DNA of 64,000 bases from Bacillus_BE sp042263505 (GTDB lineage: Bacteria; Bacillota; Bacilli; Bacillales; Cytobacillaceae), in NCBI RefSeq assembly GCF_042263505.1, contig NZ_JBHKFI010000008.1, positions 117,154 through 181,153 on the forward strand, read 5' to 3'. Both the position numbers and the translations under genes were made by a program. Numbering within the stretch: the stretch's first letter is position 1; every line of letters starts with the position of its first letter. Positions 1 to 9,223 of this stretch are shown one piece after another. The notes below the pieces were generated by a model that saw only the letters and a program-made list of their open reading frames with translations, was not told where the DNA came from and did no database searches.

Positions 1-2
1 CG

Positions 3-602
3 AATATTCGGGTAGCTGCATCGATCTTTTTCAAACGCTATGCTTATTTATCAGTGCTTTATTTATTGCCTATCACAGCTTGGAATAAGAAACTAAAGCT
101 TGATTTTGATAAAATTTTTATACAGACAAATACGAATGATAAGCATTGGTTTCCAACTTTTTATTTTCAAAAGCTTGAAGTGGAAGAAGCATTAACGAAC
201 CGGATTGGGTGGAGAGAGGTTGCAATTAAAGAGTTGTTTGCTGCTCATATCGCCCCTCTGATTAATTTAACTATGAAAATAGCAAAAGTTCCCCAGAATG
301 TTTTGTTGGAAAATATTGCGGTCTATTTATTTTGGCTATATGAGGTCGTCCTAAATCAAATAGAGGCTGAGGAGAGGGTGAAGGAGGACTTTAAGTATGT
401 GATGGAGGAAGCTCCCGGTCCCCTTTTCGGAAACTTTATAGATAATCCTTTCCAACCATTTCAGCAAACGAAGGTTTACATCGGTGAGCTCGATGAATGG
501 GTTCGCCCAAGAAAAACATGCTGCAATTCCTATTTAATCAATCAAAATAGCAGGCGTTGTAAAGTCTGTCCACCATACTGCAAGAATAATTGTCCGATCT
601 AG
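3..602 (+). CDS. FhuF-like 2Fe-2S ferric iron reductase family protein, 5' partial
   Basis: The frame is open from the left edge, so the real start lies outside the window; the GTG at 54 is internal. The visible 199 residues begin with an alanine/phenylalanine-rich stretch (ASIFFKRYAYL) typical of the middle of FhuF-like proteins. They end with a cysteine cluster: CC, eleven residues, CKVC, then C-x3-C. FhuF proteins carry a C-C-x10-C-x2-C motif that binds a 2Fe-2S cluster and reduces ferric iron released from siderophores in the cytoplasm. The spacing here is one residue longer. No siderophore genes are visible because the upstream region is missing. The family call is from the cysteine motif and the recalled homologue pattern. 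Confidence 0.6.
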   Translation, partial: NIRVAASIFFKRYAYLSVLYLLPITAWNKKLKLDFDKIFIQTNTNDKHWFPTFYFQKLEVEEALTNRIGWREVAIKELFAAHIAPLINLTMKIAKVPQNVLLENIAVYLFWLYEVVLNQIEAEERVKEDFKYVMEEAPGPLFGNFIDNPFQPFQQTKVYIGELDEWVRPRKTCCNSYLINQNSRRCKVCPPYCKNNCPI

Positions 603-819
603 GAATAAAAAATCGACCATTCAAAAAGCTTTCTCTAAGAAAATTTTTAAAAAATTTTCGAAAATAAAAATATATTCAAATATTGTCAATAAATGATAAA
701 ATGTAAGGGAAATCGAGGTTCTTTTCGTTGCCATTTGCTTATGGAGGAGGCTCGTGAAATCTCCAATTGACATTCATTTTTTCAAATAATTTGGTCATGT
801 ATTTGAAGGGGGAAACTGA

Positions 820-1734
820 ATGGAACAACTTTTAAGAAACTTTTTTCTCTTTTTGTCAAAAAACAAATCTCTTACGAAAATGGCTAAAAAATACGGATTG
901 CGCTTTGGAGCTTCCCGTTTTGTTGCAGGAGAAACAATTGAGCAAGCAGTAAAGGTAATTAAGGATCTAAACAGCAAGGGCCTTGAAGTGACCATTGATT
1001 ACTTAGGCGAATTTGTTGATAACGAACAAGAGGCAAATGTGATGGCTGATCATTGCATTATTGCCATTGAGGCAATTGGTCGTGAAAAATTAAAATCACA
1101 GCTTTCCCTTAAAATGACATCAATGGGCCTAGATATATCCGATGAAGTCGTGATGCGGAATATGTACAGAATCCTTGATGCAGCTACAAAGAATCATATT
1201 TTTGTGACCATTGATATGGAGGATTTCACTCGTTTCCAAAAAACGTTAGATATTTTTAAACAGTTAAAATCAGAATACGAAAATATTGGAACGGTTATTC
1301 AAGCTTATCTTTATCGAACTGAAAAGGATGTTAGTGACTTAAATGAATTTTCTCCTAATCTTCGCCTTGTAAAGGGTGCCTATAAGGAACCGCCAGAAGT
1401 AGCTTTCCCTGAAAAGAAAGATGTCGATGAGAATTATAAAAATATTATTAAAATGCATTTGCTAAATGGAAACTACACGGCAGTTGCATCCCATGATGAA
1501 GCGATTATTGAATATACAAAGCAATTGGTAAAGGAAAACCATATTTCAAATGATCAATTTGAATTTCAAATGCTTTATGGAATTCGCAATGAGAGGCAGT
1601 TGGAACTAGTACAAGAAGGATATAAAATGCGTGTCTATGTTCCGTATGGGACAGATTGGTATGGCTACTTTATGCGCCGTTTAGCTGAGCGCCCTGCTAA
1701 TGTGGCATTTGTGCTGAAAGGTATGTTCAAGTAA
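820..1734 (+). CDS. fadM: Proline dehydrogenase (YusM/FadM type)
   Basis: A 304-residue protein of the monofunctional proline dehydrogenase family, an FAD-dependent TIM barrel that oxidises proline to pyrroline-5-carboxylate and passes electrons to quinone. Diagnostic segments are LVKGAYKEPPEVAFP near residue 185 and RRLAERPANVAF near the C-terminus; the arginines of the latter contact substrate carboxylate in this family. The ATG at 820 follows AAGGGGGAAACTGA. The gene precedes fadN as yusM does in B. subtilis, but here a terminator, a repeat and the antisense yuzL gene intervene, so it is probably a separate transcript. A downstream pyrroline-5-carboxylate dehydrogenase gene is not present in the window. 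Confidence 0.88.
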   Translation: MEQLLRNFFLFLSKNKSLTKMAKKYGLRFGASRFVAGETIEQAVKVIKDLNSKGLEVTIDYLGEFVDNEQEANVMADHCIIAIEAIGREKLKSQLSLKMTSMGLDISDEVVMRNMYRILDAATKNHIFVTIDMEDFTRFQKTLDIFKQLKSEYENIGTVIQAYLYRTEKDVSDLNEFSPNLRLVKGAYKEPPEVAFPEKKDVDENYKNIIKMHLLNGNYTAVASHDEAIIEYTKQLVKENHISNDQFEFQMLYGIRNERQLELVQEGYKMRVYVPYGTDWYGYFMRRLAERPANVAFVLKGMFK

Positions 1735-1751
1735 TACATAATAAAAGAAAA

Positions 1752-1796
1752 GGCTGACGAATGGAAACAATCATCCAAAGTCAGCCATTTTTATCC
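1752..1796 (+). terminator. Intrinsic terminator of fadM, joined to repeat copy 1
   Basis: GGCTGAC at 1752-1758 pairs with GTCAGCC at 1780-1786, followed by ATTTTTAT. The TTTAT of the T-tract is also the presumed target of the repeat that starts at 1791. Confidence 0.8.
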
Positions 1797-2006
1797 CACA
1801 CTTAACGGACAGTAAGACTCCCACTTCAAGATTCTGAGAATACGAAGAAGATAGGTGGGAGATCAACTGTCCGTAAAGGTCCGATAAGTTCAACTAACCA
1901 TCAGTGGGGGATGAATGGCAGACTAAAAGCGCGACGTCAACACATAAGTCTGCACACTTCACGTCCTGAGCGTTGAAAGCCCCCACTGATGGAAGTTTCA
2001 CTTTAT
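1791..2006 (+). mobile_element. Protein-less IS200/IS605-like repeat, copy 1 (short class)
   Basis: About 216 bp from TTATCCCAC to TTTCACTTTAT. The left part folds as an outer stem ACGGACAGT/ACTGTCCGT around CTCCCACYT/AAGTGGGAG-type arms. The right part has CCATCAGTGGGGG at about 1900-1912 pairing with its complement near 1980-1992. The central stem present in full copies is missing: the left arm runs straight from GGTCCGATAAGTTCAACT into the right hairpin. There is no ORF of its own. It ends 10 bp before the 3' end of the convergent yuzL gene. Confidence 0.75.
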
Positions 2007-2016
2007 CCATAACCAG

Positions 2017-2148
2017 TTATTTTTTAAATTGGTTATTCTGGCTATTTACTTTTCCGCCGTCATCCCTTTCTACAGTTGGACCAGCATTTCCTTTTACGCT
2101 TGTTGCACTTACACCAGCTTTAGACGGGTTTTTCTTCAATCGTGCCAT
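2017..2148 (-). CDS. yuzL: YuzL family small protein
   Basis: A 43-residue ORF missed by length filters. Its start ATG at 2148 is preceded on the minus strand by AAAGGGGGTGTACTG, a strong ribosome-binding site. The peptide begins MARLKKNPSKAGVS and continues with GNAGPTVERDDGGKVNS, which matches my memory of the YuzL family of very small, basic and hydrophilic Bacillus proteins found next to the fad genes. The function is unknown to me. It is convergent with fadM and divergent from fadN. The longer plus-strand ORF across this region is only its antisense shadow. Confidence 0.8.
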   Translation of the reverse strand: MARLKKNPSKAGVSATSVKGNAGPTVERDDGGKVNSQNNQFKK

Positions 2149-2357
2149 CAGTACACCCCCTTTAAAATAACAAAACCATTCATTACTTAATTTTCCCTAA
2201 TGGAAAATAATTATCAGAAATTGGAATATCCATCATGATTGATGGAACTTTCAAAAAAATTTAAAAATAAGTCATCTGATTATTGCGTAAATTTTTAAAA
2301 TATTTTATAGTAATTACATAGGTGGAACACATTCATGAATATTTTTTTCGACAAAAA

Positions 2358-2377
2358 ATGAATGAGTATTCATTCAA
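2358..2377. promoter_or_regulatory. FadR-type operator upstream of fadN
   Basis: ATGAATGAGTATTCATTCAA is a near-perfect palindrome matching the Bacillus FadR box (TGAATGAnTAnTCATTCA as I recall it). It sits 21 bp before the fadN start, within the expected leader or promoter. In B. subtilis the TetR-family FadR represses fad operons and is released by long-chain acyl-CoA, so fatty-acid induction of fadN-fadA-fadE is inferred. Confidence 0.85.
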
Positions 2378-2398
2378 ACACAAAAGGGGGAGAATTAG

Positions 2399-4783
2399 TT
2401 GGTCCAACAAATTAAAAAAGCTGCGGTTCTAGGATCAGGGGTGATGGGATCTGGAATTGCTGCACACTTAGCAAACATTGGGATTCCGACATTGTTGCTA
2501 GACATTGTACCTCGTGAATTAACGGACGCTGAAAAAGCGAAAGGATTAACCCTTGAAAATAAGCAAGTGCGCAATCGCATTAGCGCCACTGCACTTCAAA
2601 AATTACTTAAGCAAAAGCCAGCACCACTTACCTCAAAGAAAAATCTCGCACTAATTGAACCAGGAAATTTTGATGATGATATGGAGCGTCTTAAAGACGT
2701 GGATTGGATTATTGAAGTAGTCGTTGAAAATTTAGCCATCAAGCAACAAATTTTTGAAAAAATCGATCAACATCGGAAAGCAGGAAGCATCGTTAGCTCC
2801 AATACCTCAGGAATTTCAGTTGAAGCAATGGCTGAAGGCCGTTCAGAGGATTTTAAAAAGCATTTTTTAGGTACTCATTTTTTCAACCCTCCGCGTTATT
2901 TGAAGCTTTTAGAAATTATCCCAACAAAGGCTACAGATCCGGAAGTTGTCTCCTTTATGAAGGAATTTGGTGAGGATGTGCTTGGCAAAGGGGTTGTGGA
3001 AGCGAAGGATACACCAAATTTTATTGCCAATCGCATTGGAACTTACGGCTTGCTGATAACCGTACAGGAAATGTTAAAAGGCGGCTATAGTGTTGGGGAA
3101 GTTGATTCCGTAACAGGACCAATAATCGGCAGACCAAGAAGTGCAACCTTCCGCACATTAGATGTAGTAGGTCTTGACACTTTTGCTCATGTAGCGAAAA
3201 ATGTCTACGACCAAGTGGAAGGAAAAGAAAAGGAAGTATTTGAAGTACCAGGATTTATCACGAAAATGCTAGAAAACGGCTGGCTAGGTGCTAAATCCAG
3301 CCAAGGATTTTTTGTGAAAAAGGGAAAAGAAATTTTTGAATTAGATCCAGACACATTAGAATACGGTCCTGTGAAAAAATTAAAAACAGCTTCTATTGAG
3401 CTAAGCAAACAACAAAAAGGATTAGCAAATAAATTGAAAACGCTACTATATGCAGATGATCGCGCTGGACAATTATTGTGGAAAATCACGACACCTACCC
3501 TCATGTATTCTGCTGAGCTATTGGGAACCATTGCTGATGATATCGTTGCGATTGATAACGCAATGAAGTGGGGTTTCGGCTGGCAGCAGGGTCCATTTGA
3601 AATTTGGGATGCGATTGGTGTAGAGAAGTCTGTTCAAAAGATGGAACAAGTTGGATTAGTGGTTCCAGCATGGGTGAAAGAGATGCTTGCAACAGGCAAC
3701 GCTTCCTTCTATAAAGAAGAGGATGGAAAAAAATATTTCTATCAAAATGGTGAATACAAATTAGCTTTTGAAAATCCGAAGGTCATTAATCTTAAAGCAT
3801 TAAAGAAGCAAAACAAAGTCATTCTGAAAAATAGTGGAGCAAGCCTTATTGATATAGGCGATGGAGTGGCCTTACTTGAATTTACTTCACCAAACAATGC
3901 AATTGGACCTGATATTACGCAAATGATTAATTTGGCCATTGACGAAGTTGAGAAGAATTACAAAGGACTCGTGATTGGAAACCAAGGGAAAAACTTCTGC
4001 GTCGGTGCCAATCTTGCAATGATTTTAATGGCGGCTCAAGATGATGATATCTTTGAATTAAATGCAACCGTTAAGAGTTTTCAACAAGCTACATTGAAAA
4101 TTAAATATAGTACAAAACCAGTGGTTGCGGCCCCGTTTGGCATGACTTTAGGTGGAGGTGCAGAAGTTTGTTTACCTGCAGCTCATATCCAAGCCTCTTC
4201 CGAAACCTATATGGGACTTGTTGAAACAGGAGTAGGTTTAATTCCTGGTGGCGGTGGTAATAAAGAGCTTTATATTAAGCATTTGAACAGCCTCCCTAAT
4301 GGAATTGATTTTGATCTTCAATTAGTGGCAAATAAAGTATTTGAATCCATTGCGATGGCAAAGGTATCAGCCTCTGGTGAAGAAGCACGTGACAATAACT
4401 TCCTGAACTTTACAGATGGCATTAGTGTAAACCCAGATCATCAATTATATGATGCAAAGCAGGCAGTACTTGGCTTATACGAAGGAGGCTATAAACCACC
4501 TGTACGCCGCAAGGTACCGGTTGTAGGGGAAGTTGGTTATGCAACTTTATTATTGGGCGCTCAATCCATGTACTATTCTGGATATATTTCCGAATATGAC
4601 TTGAAAATTGCCAAAAAACTTGCTTATGTCATTGCTGGCGGTAAGGTGTCATACGGAACAGAGGTCGATGAAGAGTATTTATTGGATTTAGAAAGAGAAG
4701 CATTTTTAAGTTTAGTTGCTGAAGCGAAATCTCAACAAAGAATGCAGCATATGCTTGTTAAAGGGAAACCATTACGCAATTAA
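2399..4783 (+). CDS. fadN: 3-hydroxyacyl-CoA dehydrogenase/enoyl-CoA hydratase, fatty acid oxidation
   Basis: A 794-residue bifunctional enzyme of beta-oxidation, co-linear with B. subtilis FadN (YusL). The N-terminal NAD-binding Rossmann motif GSGVMGSGIAAHL is near residue 12. It is followed by SSNTSGIS, GTHFFNPPRYLKLLEIIP and DTPNFIANRIG, which mark the 3-hydroxyacyl-CoA dehydrogenase domain. The C-terminal third carries the crotonase-fold hydratase segments GKNFCVGANL and APFGMTLGGGAE. The protein ends in RMQHMLVKGKPLRN as in homologues. The start is TTG at 2399, set by GGGGGAGAATTAG upstream; no suitable ATG exists. It is first gene of the fadN-fadA-fadE operon, directly behind the FadR box. 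Confidence 0.95.
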   Translation: MVQQIKKAAVLGSGVMGSGIAAHLANIGIPTLLLDIVPRELTDAEKAKGLTLENKQVRNRISATALQKLLKQKPAPLTSKKNLALIEPGNFDDDMERLKDVDWIIEVVVENLAIKQQIFEKIDQHRKAGSIVSSNTSGISVEAMAEGRSEDFKKHFLGTHFFNPPRYLKLLEIIPTKATDPEVVSFMKEFGEDVLGKGVVEAKDTPNFIANRIGTYGLLITVQEMLKGGYSVGEVDSVTGPIIGRPRSATFRTLDVVGLDTFAHVAKNVYDQVEGKEKEVFEVPGFITKMLENGWLGAKSSQGFFVKKGKEIFELDPDTLEYGPVKKLKTASIELSKQQKGLANKLKTLLYADDRAGQLLWKITTPTLMYSAELLGTIADDIVAIDNAMKWGFGWQQGPFEIWDAIGVEKSVQKMEQVGLVVPAWVKEMLATGNASFYKEEDGKKYFYQNGEYKLAFENPKVINLKALKKQNKVILKNSGASLIDIGDGVALLEFTSPNNAIGPDITQMINLAIDEVEKNYKGLVIGNQGKNFCVGANLAMILMAAQDDDIFELNATVKSFQQATLKIKYSTKPVVAAPFGMTLGGGAEVCLPAAHIQASSETYMGLVETGVGLIPGGGGNKELYIKHLNSLPNGIDFDLQLVANKVFESIAMAKVSASGEEARDNNFLNFTDGISVNPDHQLYDAKQAVLGLYEGGYKPPVRRKVPVVGEVGYATLLLGAQSMYYSGYISEYDLKIAKKLAYVIAGGKVSYGTEVDEEYLLDLEREAFLSLVAEAKSQQRMQHMLVKGKPLRN

Positions 4784-4833
4784 AAATGAATAGAATAATA
4801 GATTTGAGAACAGAAGGAAAGAGAGGGAATGAG

Positions 4834-6009
4834 ATGAGAGAAGCGGTAATAGTAGCAGGCGCTCGTACTCCGGTCGGAAAAGCGAAAAAGGGGTCTTTGG
4901 CTCATGTTCGACCTGATGATTTAGGTGCTCTTGTTGTAAAAGAAACCCTAAAGCGTGCCGGGAATTATGAAGGAAATATTGATGATTTAATCATCGGCAA
5001 TGCTATGCCTGAGGCGGAACAAGGAACAAATATGGCAAGAATCATTGGAGCGTTGGCTGGTCTTCCTGATACAGTTCCAGCGATTACAGTGAATCGTTTC
5101 TGCTCTTCAGGTCTGCAAGCAATCGCTTATGCAGCGGAAAAGGTCATGATTGGTCATGCTGACACGATTATTGCAGGTGGAGCTGAATCCATGAGCATGG
5201 TTCCAATGATGGGTCACGTCGTCCGTCCGAATGTAAAGCTTGCAGAAACGGCACCAGAATATTATATGGGAATGGGTCATACGGCTGAGGAAGTGGCTAA
5301 AAAATATGGTGTGACAAGGGATGACCAAGATGCTTTTGCTGTCCGTAGTCACCAAAAGGCAGCAAAAGCAATTGCTGAAGGAAAATTTTCAGATGAAATT
5401 GTTCCAGTTGAGGTAACAAAGCGGACCGTTGGAGCTGATAACAAATTAGTAGAAAAAACCTTCTTATTTAGTCAAGATGAAGGTGTTCGTCCAGACTCAA
5501 CAGTAGACACTTTAGGTAAGCTGCGTCCTGCATTTAATGTAAGAGGTACTGTTACGGCAGGAAACTCTTCACAAACCAGTGATGGGGCTGCTGCTGTGAT
5601 GGTCATGGATCGGGAGAAAGCAGAAGCCAATGGTTTAAAACCAATGGCAAAGTTCCGTTCCTTCGCGGTCGGCGGAGTTCCGCCAGAAGTAATGGGAATC
5701 GGACCGATTGTAGCCATTCCAAAGGCGTTAAAGCTTGCGGGTTTAGAAATTTCTGATATCGGCTTGTTTGAGTTAAATGAAGCATTCGCCTCTCAATCTC
5801 TTCAAGTCATTCGTGAATTAGGATTGGATGAGGAGAAAGTAAATGTCAATGGAGGGGCGATTGCTTTAGGTCATCCACTTGGCTGCACAGGAGCGAAGCT
5901 TACACTATCTATCATTCATGAAATGAAACGTCGCAACGAACAATTTGGTGTCGTTACAATGTGTATCGGCGGCGGAATGGGCGCTGCAGGGGTATTTGAA
6001 CTTTTATAA
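4834..6009 (+). CDS. fadA: Acetyl-CoA acyltransferase (3-ketoacyl-CoA thiolase)
   Basis: A 391-residue thiolase performing the last step of beta-oxidation, cleavage of 3-ketoacyl-CoA by CoA to acetyl-CoA. The nucleophilic cysteine is Cys90 in NRFCSSGLQ. GHPLGCTGA and CIGGGMGAAG near the C-terminus supply the catalytic His and second Cys. The frame opens at 4786, but the correct start is ATG 4834 (MREAVIVAGARTPVG), because AGAGAGGGAATGAG precedes it and homologues start there. It lies 50 bp after fadN with no terminator between, so it is in the same operon. Confidence 0.95.
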   Translation: MREAVIVAGARTPVGKAKKGSLAHVRPDDLGALVVKETLKRAGNYEGNIDDLIIGNAMPEAEQGTNMARIIGALAGLPDTVPAITVNRFCSSGLQAIAYAAEKVMIGHADTIIAGGAESMSMVPMMGHVVRPNVKLAETAPEYYMGMGHTAEEVAKKYGVTRDDQDAFAVRSHQKAAKAIAEGKFSDEIVPVEVTKRTVGADNKLVEKTFLFSQDEGVRPDSTVDTLGKLRPAFNVRGTVTAGNSSQTSDGAAAVMVMDREKAEANGLKPMAKFRSFAVGGVPPEVMGIGPIVAIPKALKLAGLEISDIGLFELNEAFASQSLQVIRELGLDEEKVNVNGGAIALGHPLGCTGAKLTLSIIHEMKRRNEQFGVVTMCIGGGMGAAGVFELL

Positions 6010-6065
6010 ATAGTTTTTGGATTTGAAGAAAAAGCCCTATATCAAAAGAAATGGAGGAAAAATGA

Positions 6066-7850
6066 ATGGCAAACACAACTGAAAATATTATTAAAGGCGG
6101 AAGCTTTTTAATTGAAGATGTAACGTATAATCAAGTATTTACTCCAGAGGATTTTACAGATGAACATAAAATGATTGCGAAAACATCTGAGGATTTTGTC
6201 GTAAATGAAGTATTACCTGAAGTTCCATATTTAGAAAAACATGAATTTGATCGCTCTGTTAAATTATTAAAATCTGCTGGTGAATTAGGCCTTTTAGGAG
6301 CGGATATTCCAGAAGAGTATGGTGGTCTTTCATTAGATAAAATTAGCTCAGCTTTGATTGCTGAAAAAATGTCAATTGCAGGTGGCTTTGGTATCACGCA
6401 TGGTGCCCATGTAGGAATTGGTTCACTGCCAATCGTGTTATTTGGCAATGAAGAACAAAAGCAAAAGTATCTTCCGTTACTTGCGACTGGTGAAAAAATT
6501 GCAGCTTATGCCTTAACAGAGCCAAGTTCAGGTTCCGATGCACTTGGAGCTAAAACGGTTGCTAAGCTTAATGAAGCAGGAACGCATTATGTATTAAACG
6601 GGGAAAAACAATGGATTACAAACTCTGGTTTTGCCGATGTATTTGTAGTCTATGCCAAAATTGATGGTGACAAATTCTCTGCTTTTATCGTGGAAAGAGC
6701 ATTCCCCGGAGTATCAACAGGTGCTGAAGAAAATAAAATGGGAATCAAGAGCTCATCTACTCGTACATTGATTCTTCAGGATGCTGAGGTACCAGTGGAA
6801 AATCTTTTAGGAGAAGTTGGGCGCGGACATGTCATTGCTTTTAACATTTTAAATATTGGTCGTTATAAATTAGGGGTAGGTGCTCTAGGTGGAGCGAAAC
6901 ATGCAATGGAAATTACGGTTCCATATACAAATCAGCGTCAACAATTCAAAACACCTATATCTTCGTTTAATTTAACAAAAGAAAAGCTCGCAACTATGGC
7001 CTCTAACATATATGCAGCTGAAAGTTCTATTTATCGGACCGTTGGATTATTTGAAGATCGGATGAGCAAGCTTTCTGAAGATGAAGCAAAAACGGGTAAA
7101 GCAGTTGCAGCTTCCATCGCTGAATATGCAATTGAATGTTCATTAGGAAAATTCTTTAACACAGAAGTGCTTGATTATGTTGTCGATGAAGGCGTCCAAT
7201 TACACGGAGGCTATGGTTTCATGGAAGAATACGAGATTGCCAGAGCTTATCGTGATTCTCGTATTAATCGAATCTTTGAAGGAACGAATGAAATTAATCG
7301 TTTACTTGTACTTGGCACTTACTTAAAGAAAGCCCTTAAGGGTGAGCTTCCATTATTCCAAAAGGCACAAGAGCTACAAGCAGAAATTTTGACACTTATG
7401 CCTGAAGAGCCAGGTGAAGAACCATTGGCTGCACAAAAATATTTAGTGAAAAACGCGAAGAAAATCGCTTTATTAGCAGCAGGCTTAGCGGCACAAAAAT
7501 ATGGCAAGGAAATCGATCAGGAACAGGAAATTTTTGTTAATATTTCGGATATTGTTGCGAATGTTTACGCAATGGAATCTGCCGTTCTTCGTACGGAAAA
7601 GGCCATTGCAAAAGAAGGAATTGAAAAGAGTCATCAAAAACTTCTTTACACAGAAATTTTCTGTCAAGAAGCATTTAATAAAATTGAATTAGACGCAAAA
7701 GAAACATTGGTTGCAGCAGAAAGTGGAGATACATTACGTATGATGATTTCTGTTTTACGTAAATTAACTCGCCACACTCCAATCAATGTCATTGCGAAAA
7801 AACGGGAAGCTGCGTTGAAGATCATTGATGTAGAACGTTATGTCCTTTAA
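6066..7850 (+). CDS. fadE: Acyl-CoA dehydrogenase
   Basis: A 594-residue FAD-dependent acyl-CoA dehydrogenase that introduces the trans-2 double bond, the first step of beta-oxidation. The family segments YALTEPSSGSDALG, KQWITNSGFADVF and YEIARAYRDSRINRIFEGTNEINR are present in order; the last contains the FAD-contact and catalytic region. The length equals B. subtilis FadE (YusJ), which has the extra C-terminal domain. Start ATG 6066 follows AAATGGAGGAAAAATGA. It is 56 bp downstream of fadA and followed by a clear terminator, so it closes the operon. Confidence 0.94.
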   Translation: MANTTENIIKGGSFLIEDVTYNQVFTPEDFTDEHKMIAKTSEDFVVNEVLPEVPYLEKHEFDRSVKLLKSAGELGLLGADIPEEYGGLSLDKISSALIAEKMSIAGGFGITHGAHVGIGSLPIVLFGNEEQKQKYLPLLATGEKIAAYALTEPSSGSDALGAKTVAKLNEAGTHYVLNGEKQWITNSGFADVFVVYAKIDGDKFSAFIVERAFPGVSTGAEENKMGIKSSSTRTLILQDAEVPVENLLGEVGRGHVIAFNILNIGRYKLGVGALGGAKHAMEITVPYTNQRQQFKTPISSFNLTKEKLATMASNIYAAESSIYRTVGLFEDRMSKLSEDEAKTGKAVAASIAEYAIECSLGKFFNTEVLDYVVDEGVQLHGGYGFMEEYEIARAYRDSRINRIFEGTNEINRLLVLGTYLKKALKGELPLFQKAQELQAEILTLMPEEPGEEPLAAQKYLVKNAKKIALLAAGLAAQKYGKEIDQEQEIFVNISDIVANVYAMESAVLRTEKAIAKEGIEKSHQKLLYTEIFCQEAFNKIELDAKETLVAAESGDTLRMMISVLRKLTRHTPINVIAKKREAALKIIDVERYVL

Positions 7851-7860
7851 GAAACAAGAA

Positions 7861-7900
7861 ACTCTCTATGTCGGCAAACTGCTGGCATAGAGAGTTTTTT
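7861..7900 (+). terminator. Terminator of the fadN-fadA-fadE operon
   Basis: ACTCTCTATG pairs with CATAGAGAGT, followed by TTTTTT; it starts 10 bp after the fadE stop. Confidence 0.9.
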
Positions 7901-8129
7901 CATGGGGAGAAGTTTTAAGTTTAATATTAGATGCTGAGAGATTCTTGAAGATCATTATCGCAATAATAAACTTATTTCCTTTCCAATCCCAATCATAAAG
8001 AAACAACTTTCAATGACTTTGCATACGTTCTCAAAACTCAGTATTAGGATTGAAAGTTAAATTATGTTATGATTCAATTGATTGTAATTGTTGTGAAATG
8101 GAAATAATGATTGAAGGATGGTGATAAGT

Positions 8130-8489
8130 ATGTCTTTAAGCTTTTATTGGTATCCAAAATGCGGAACTTGTCGAAAAGCAAAAAAGTGGCTTGATGAGCA
8201 TCAACTATCATATGAAGAAATAAATATTGTAGAAGATCCACCATCACGCTCAAAAATAGAGGAAATATTTAAAAATAGTGGTCTAGACATAAAGAAATTG
8301 TTTAATACAAGTGGGCAAAAATATCGCTCTCTAGGAGTAAAGGATATCATTCCGACAGCGTCTGAAGATGAATTGCTCGACTTATTGGCATCAGATGGGA
8401 TGTTAATGAAACGTCCAATTGTCACAGAAGGTGAGAATGTAACGGTTGGATTTAAAGAGGAAGAATTCGAACATACTTGGCACAAATAG
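8130..8489 (+). CDS. yusI: ArsC/Spx-family thioredoxin-fold protein YusI
   Basis: A 119-residue member of the ArsC/Spx/YffB thioredoxin-like superfamily. The N-terminus MSLSFYWYPKCGTCRKAKKWL has a CGTC motif at residues 11-14, followed by the LFNTSG segment and RPIVTEG, the arginine-proline turn typical of the fold. Arsenate reduction is not implied; in this subgroup the substrate is unknown. The frame opens at 8118, but AAGGATGGTGATAAGT places the start at ATG 8130. The same gene follows fadE in B. subtilis. It is monocistronic, 119 bp ahead of gcvH. Confidence 0.88.
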   Translation: MSLSFYWYPKCGTCRKAKKWLDEHQLSYEEINIVEDPPSRSKIEEIFKNSGLDIKKLFNTSGQKYRSLGVKDIIPTASEDELLDLLASDGMLMKRPIVTEGENVTVGFKEEEFEHTWHK

Positions 8490-8608
8490 TGAGATTTCTT
8501 CCAAGTATGTTCCTAGAAAACAGTCTTGCTTAATCAAAATATTCATGTCATGATGATGATAGATTGATTATTCAAAAAAGTGATACATAGAAGGTGGAGG
8601 GATTTATC

Positions 8609-8992
8609 ATGAGTATTCCTAAGGATTTACGCTATTCTGAAGAACACGAATGGGCAAAAGTAGAAGGGGAAAAAATTCGTATTGGGATTACTGACTTTGC
8701 TCAATCTGAGTTAGGAGATATTGTATTTGTAGAATTACCAGAAATTGGTGATGAATTAACAGTAAATGAGCCATTCGGAAGTGTGGAATCAGTAAAGACC
8801 GTTTCCGAATTATATGCACCTATTAGTGGTAAAGTTGTTGAAATTAATGAGGATTTAAATGATAATCCTGAAAATGTTAATGAATCACCATATGAAAAGG
8901 CTTGGATGATTGTTATAGAGCCTTCTAATTCTAGTGAACTAGATAACTTAATGAATGCTGAACAATATGAAGAAATGATTAAAGAGGACTAA
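8609..8992 (+). CDS. gcvH: Glycine cleavage system H protein
   Basis: A 127-residue lipoyl carrier that shuttles the methylamine of glycine between the P and T proteins. In Bacillus it is also the entry point for lipoate relay to 2-oxoacid dehydrogenases. The lipoylated lysine is Lys63 in GSVESVKTVSELYAP. The start at ATG 8609 follows AAGGTGGAGGGATTTATC; the upstream in-frame start at 8594 lies within the ribosome-binding region. The other gcv genes are absent from the window. LipA, which installs the lipoyl sulfur atoms, is encoded at 27156. Confidence 0.95.
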   Translation: MSIPKDLRYSEEHEWAKVEGEKIRIGITDFAQSELGDIVFVELPEIGDELTVNEPFGSVESVKTVSELYAPISGKVVEINEDLNDNPENVNESPYEKAWMIVIEPSNSSELDNLMNAEQYEEMIKED

Positions 8993-9008
8993 TTTTTTAT
9001 TGAGAGGA

Positions 9009-9055
9009 GGGTCGAACAACTTTTTGGATAAGTGGTTCGACCCGCTTATTTTTTT
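9009..9055 (+). terminator. Terminator of gcvH
   Basis: GGGTCGAAC at 9009-9017 pairs with GTTCGACCC at 9035-9043, followed by GCTTATTTTTTT. Confidence 0.9.
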
Positions 9056-9223
9056 CTTGAACAATCTTGTTTTAAGCTGATTGCCTTGGAATAGGTAGAG
9101 GGAATCATTTAACCCTCAGTAAAAGAAGCATAAATGGATAGATTCATTCTCATAGATAGGTACACCATTTTCTAATATAATGAATATGGTAAAGTAATTA
9201 TACTTTCGATCAAGGTGATCAAA

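Noticed and set aside
1973..2170. Plus-strand ORF of 65 codons opposite yuzL
   Set aside because: It has no ribosome-binding site and starts in repeat sequence; the minus-strand yuzL peptide matches a known family.
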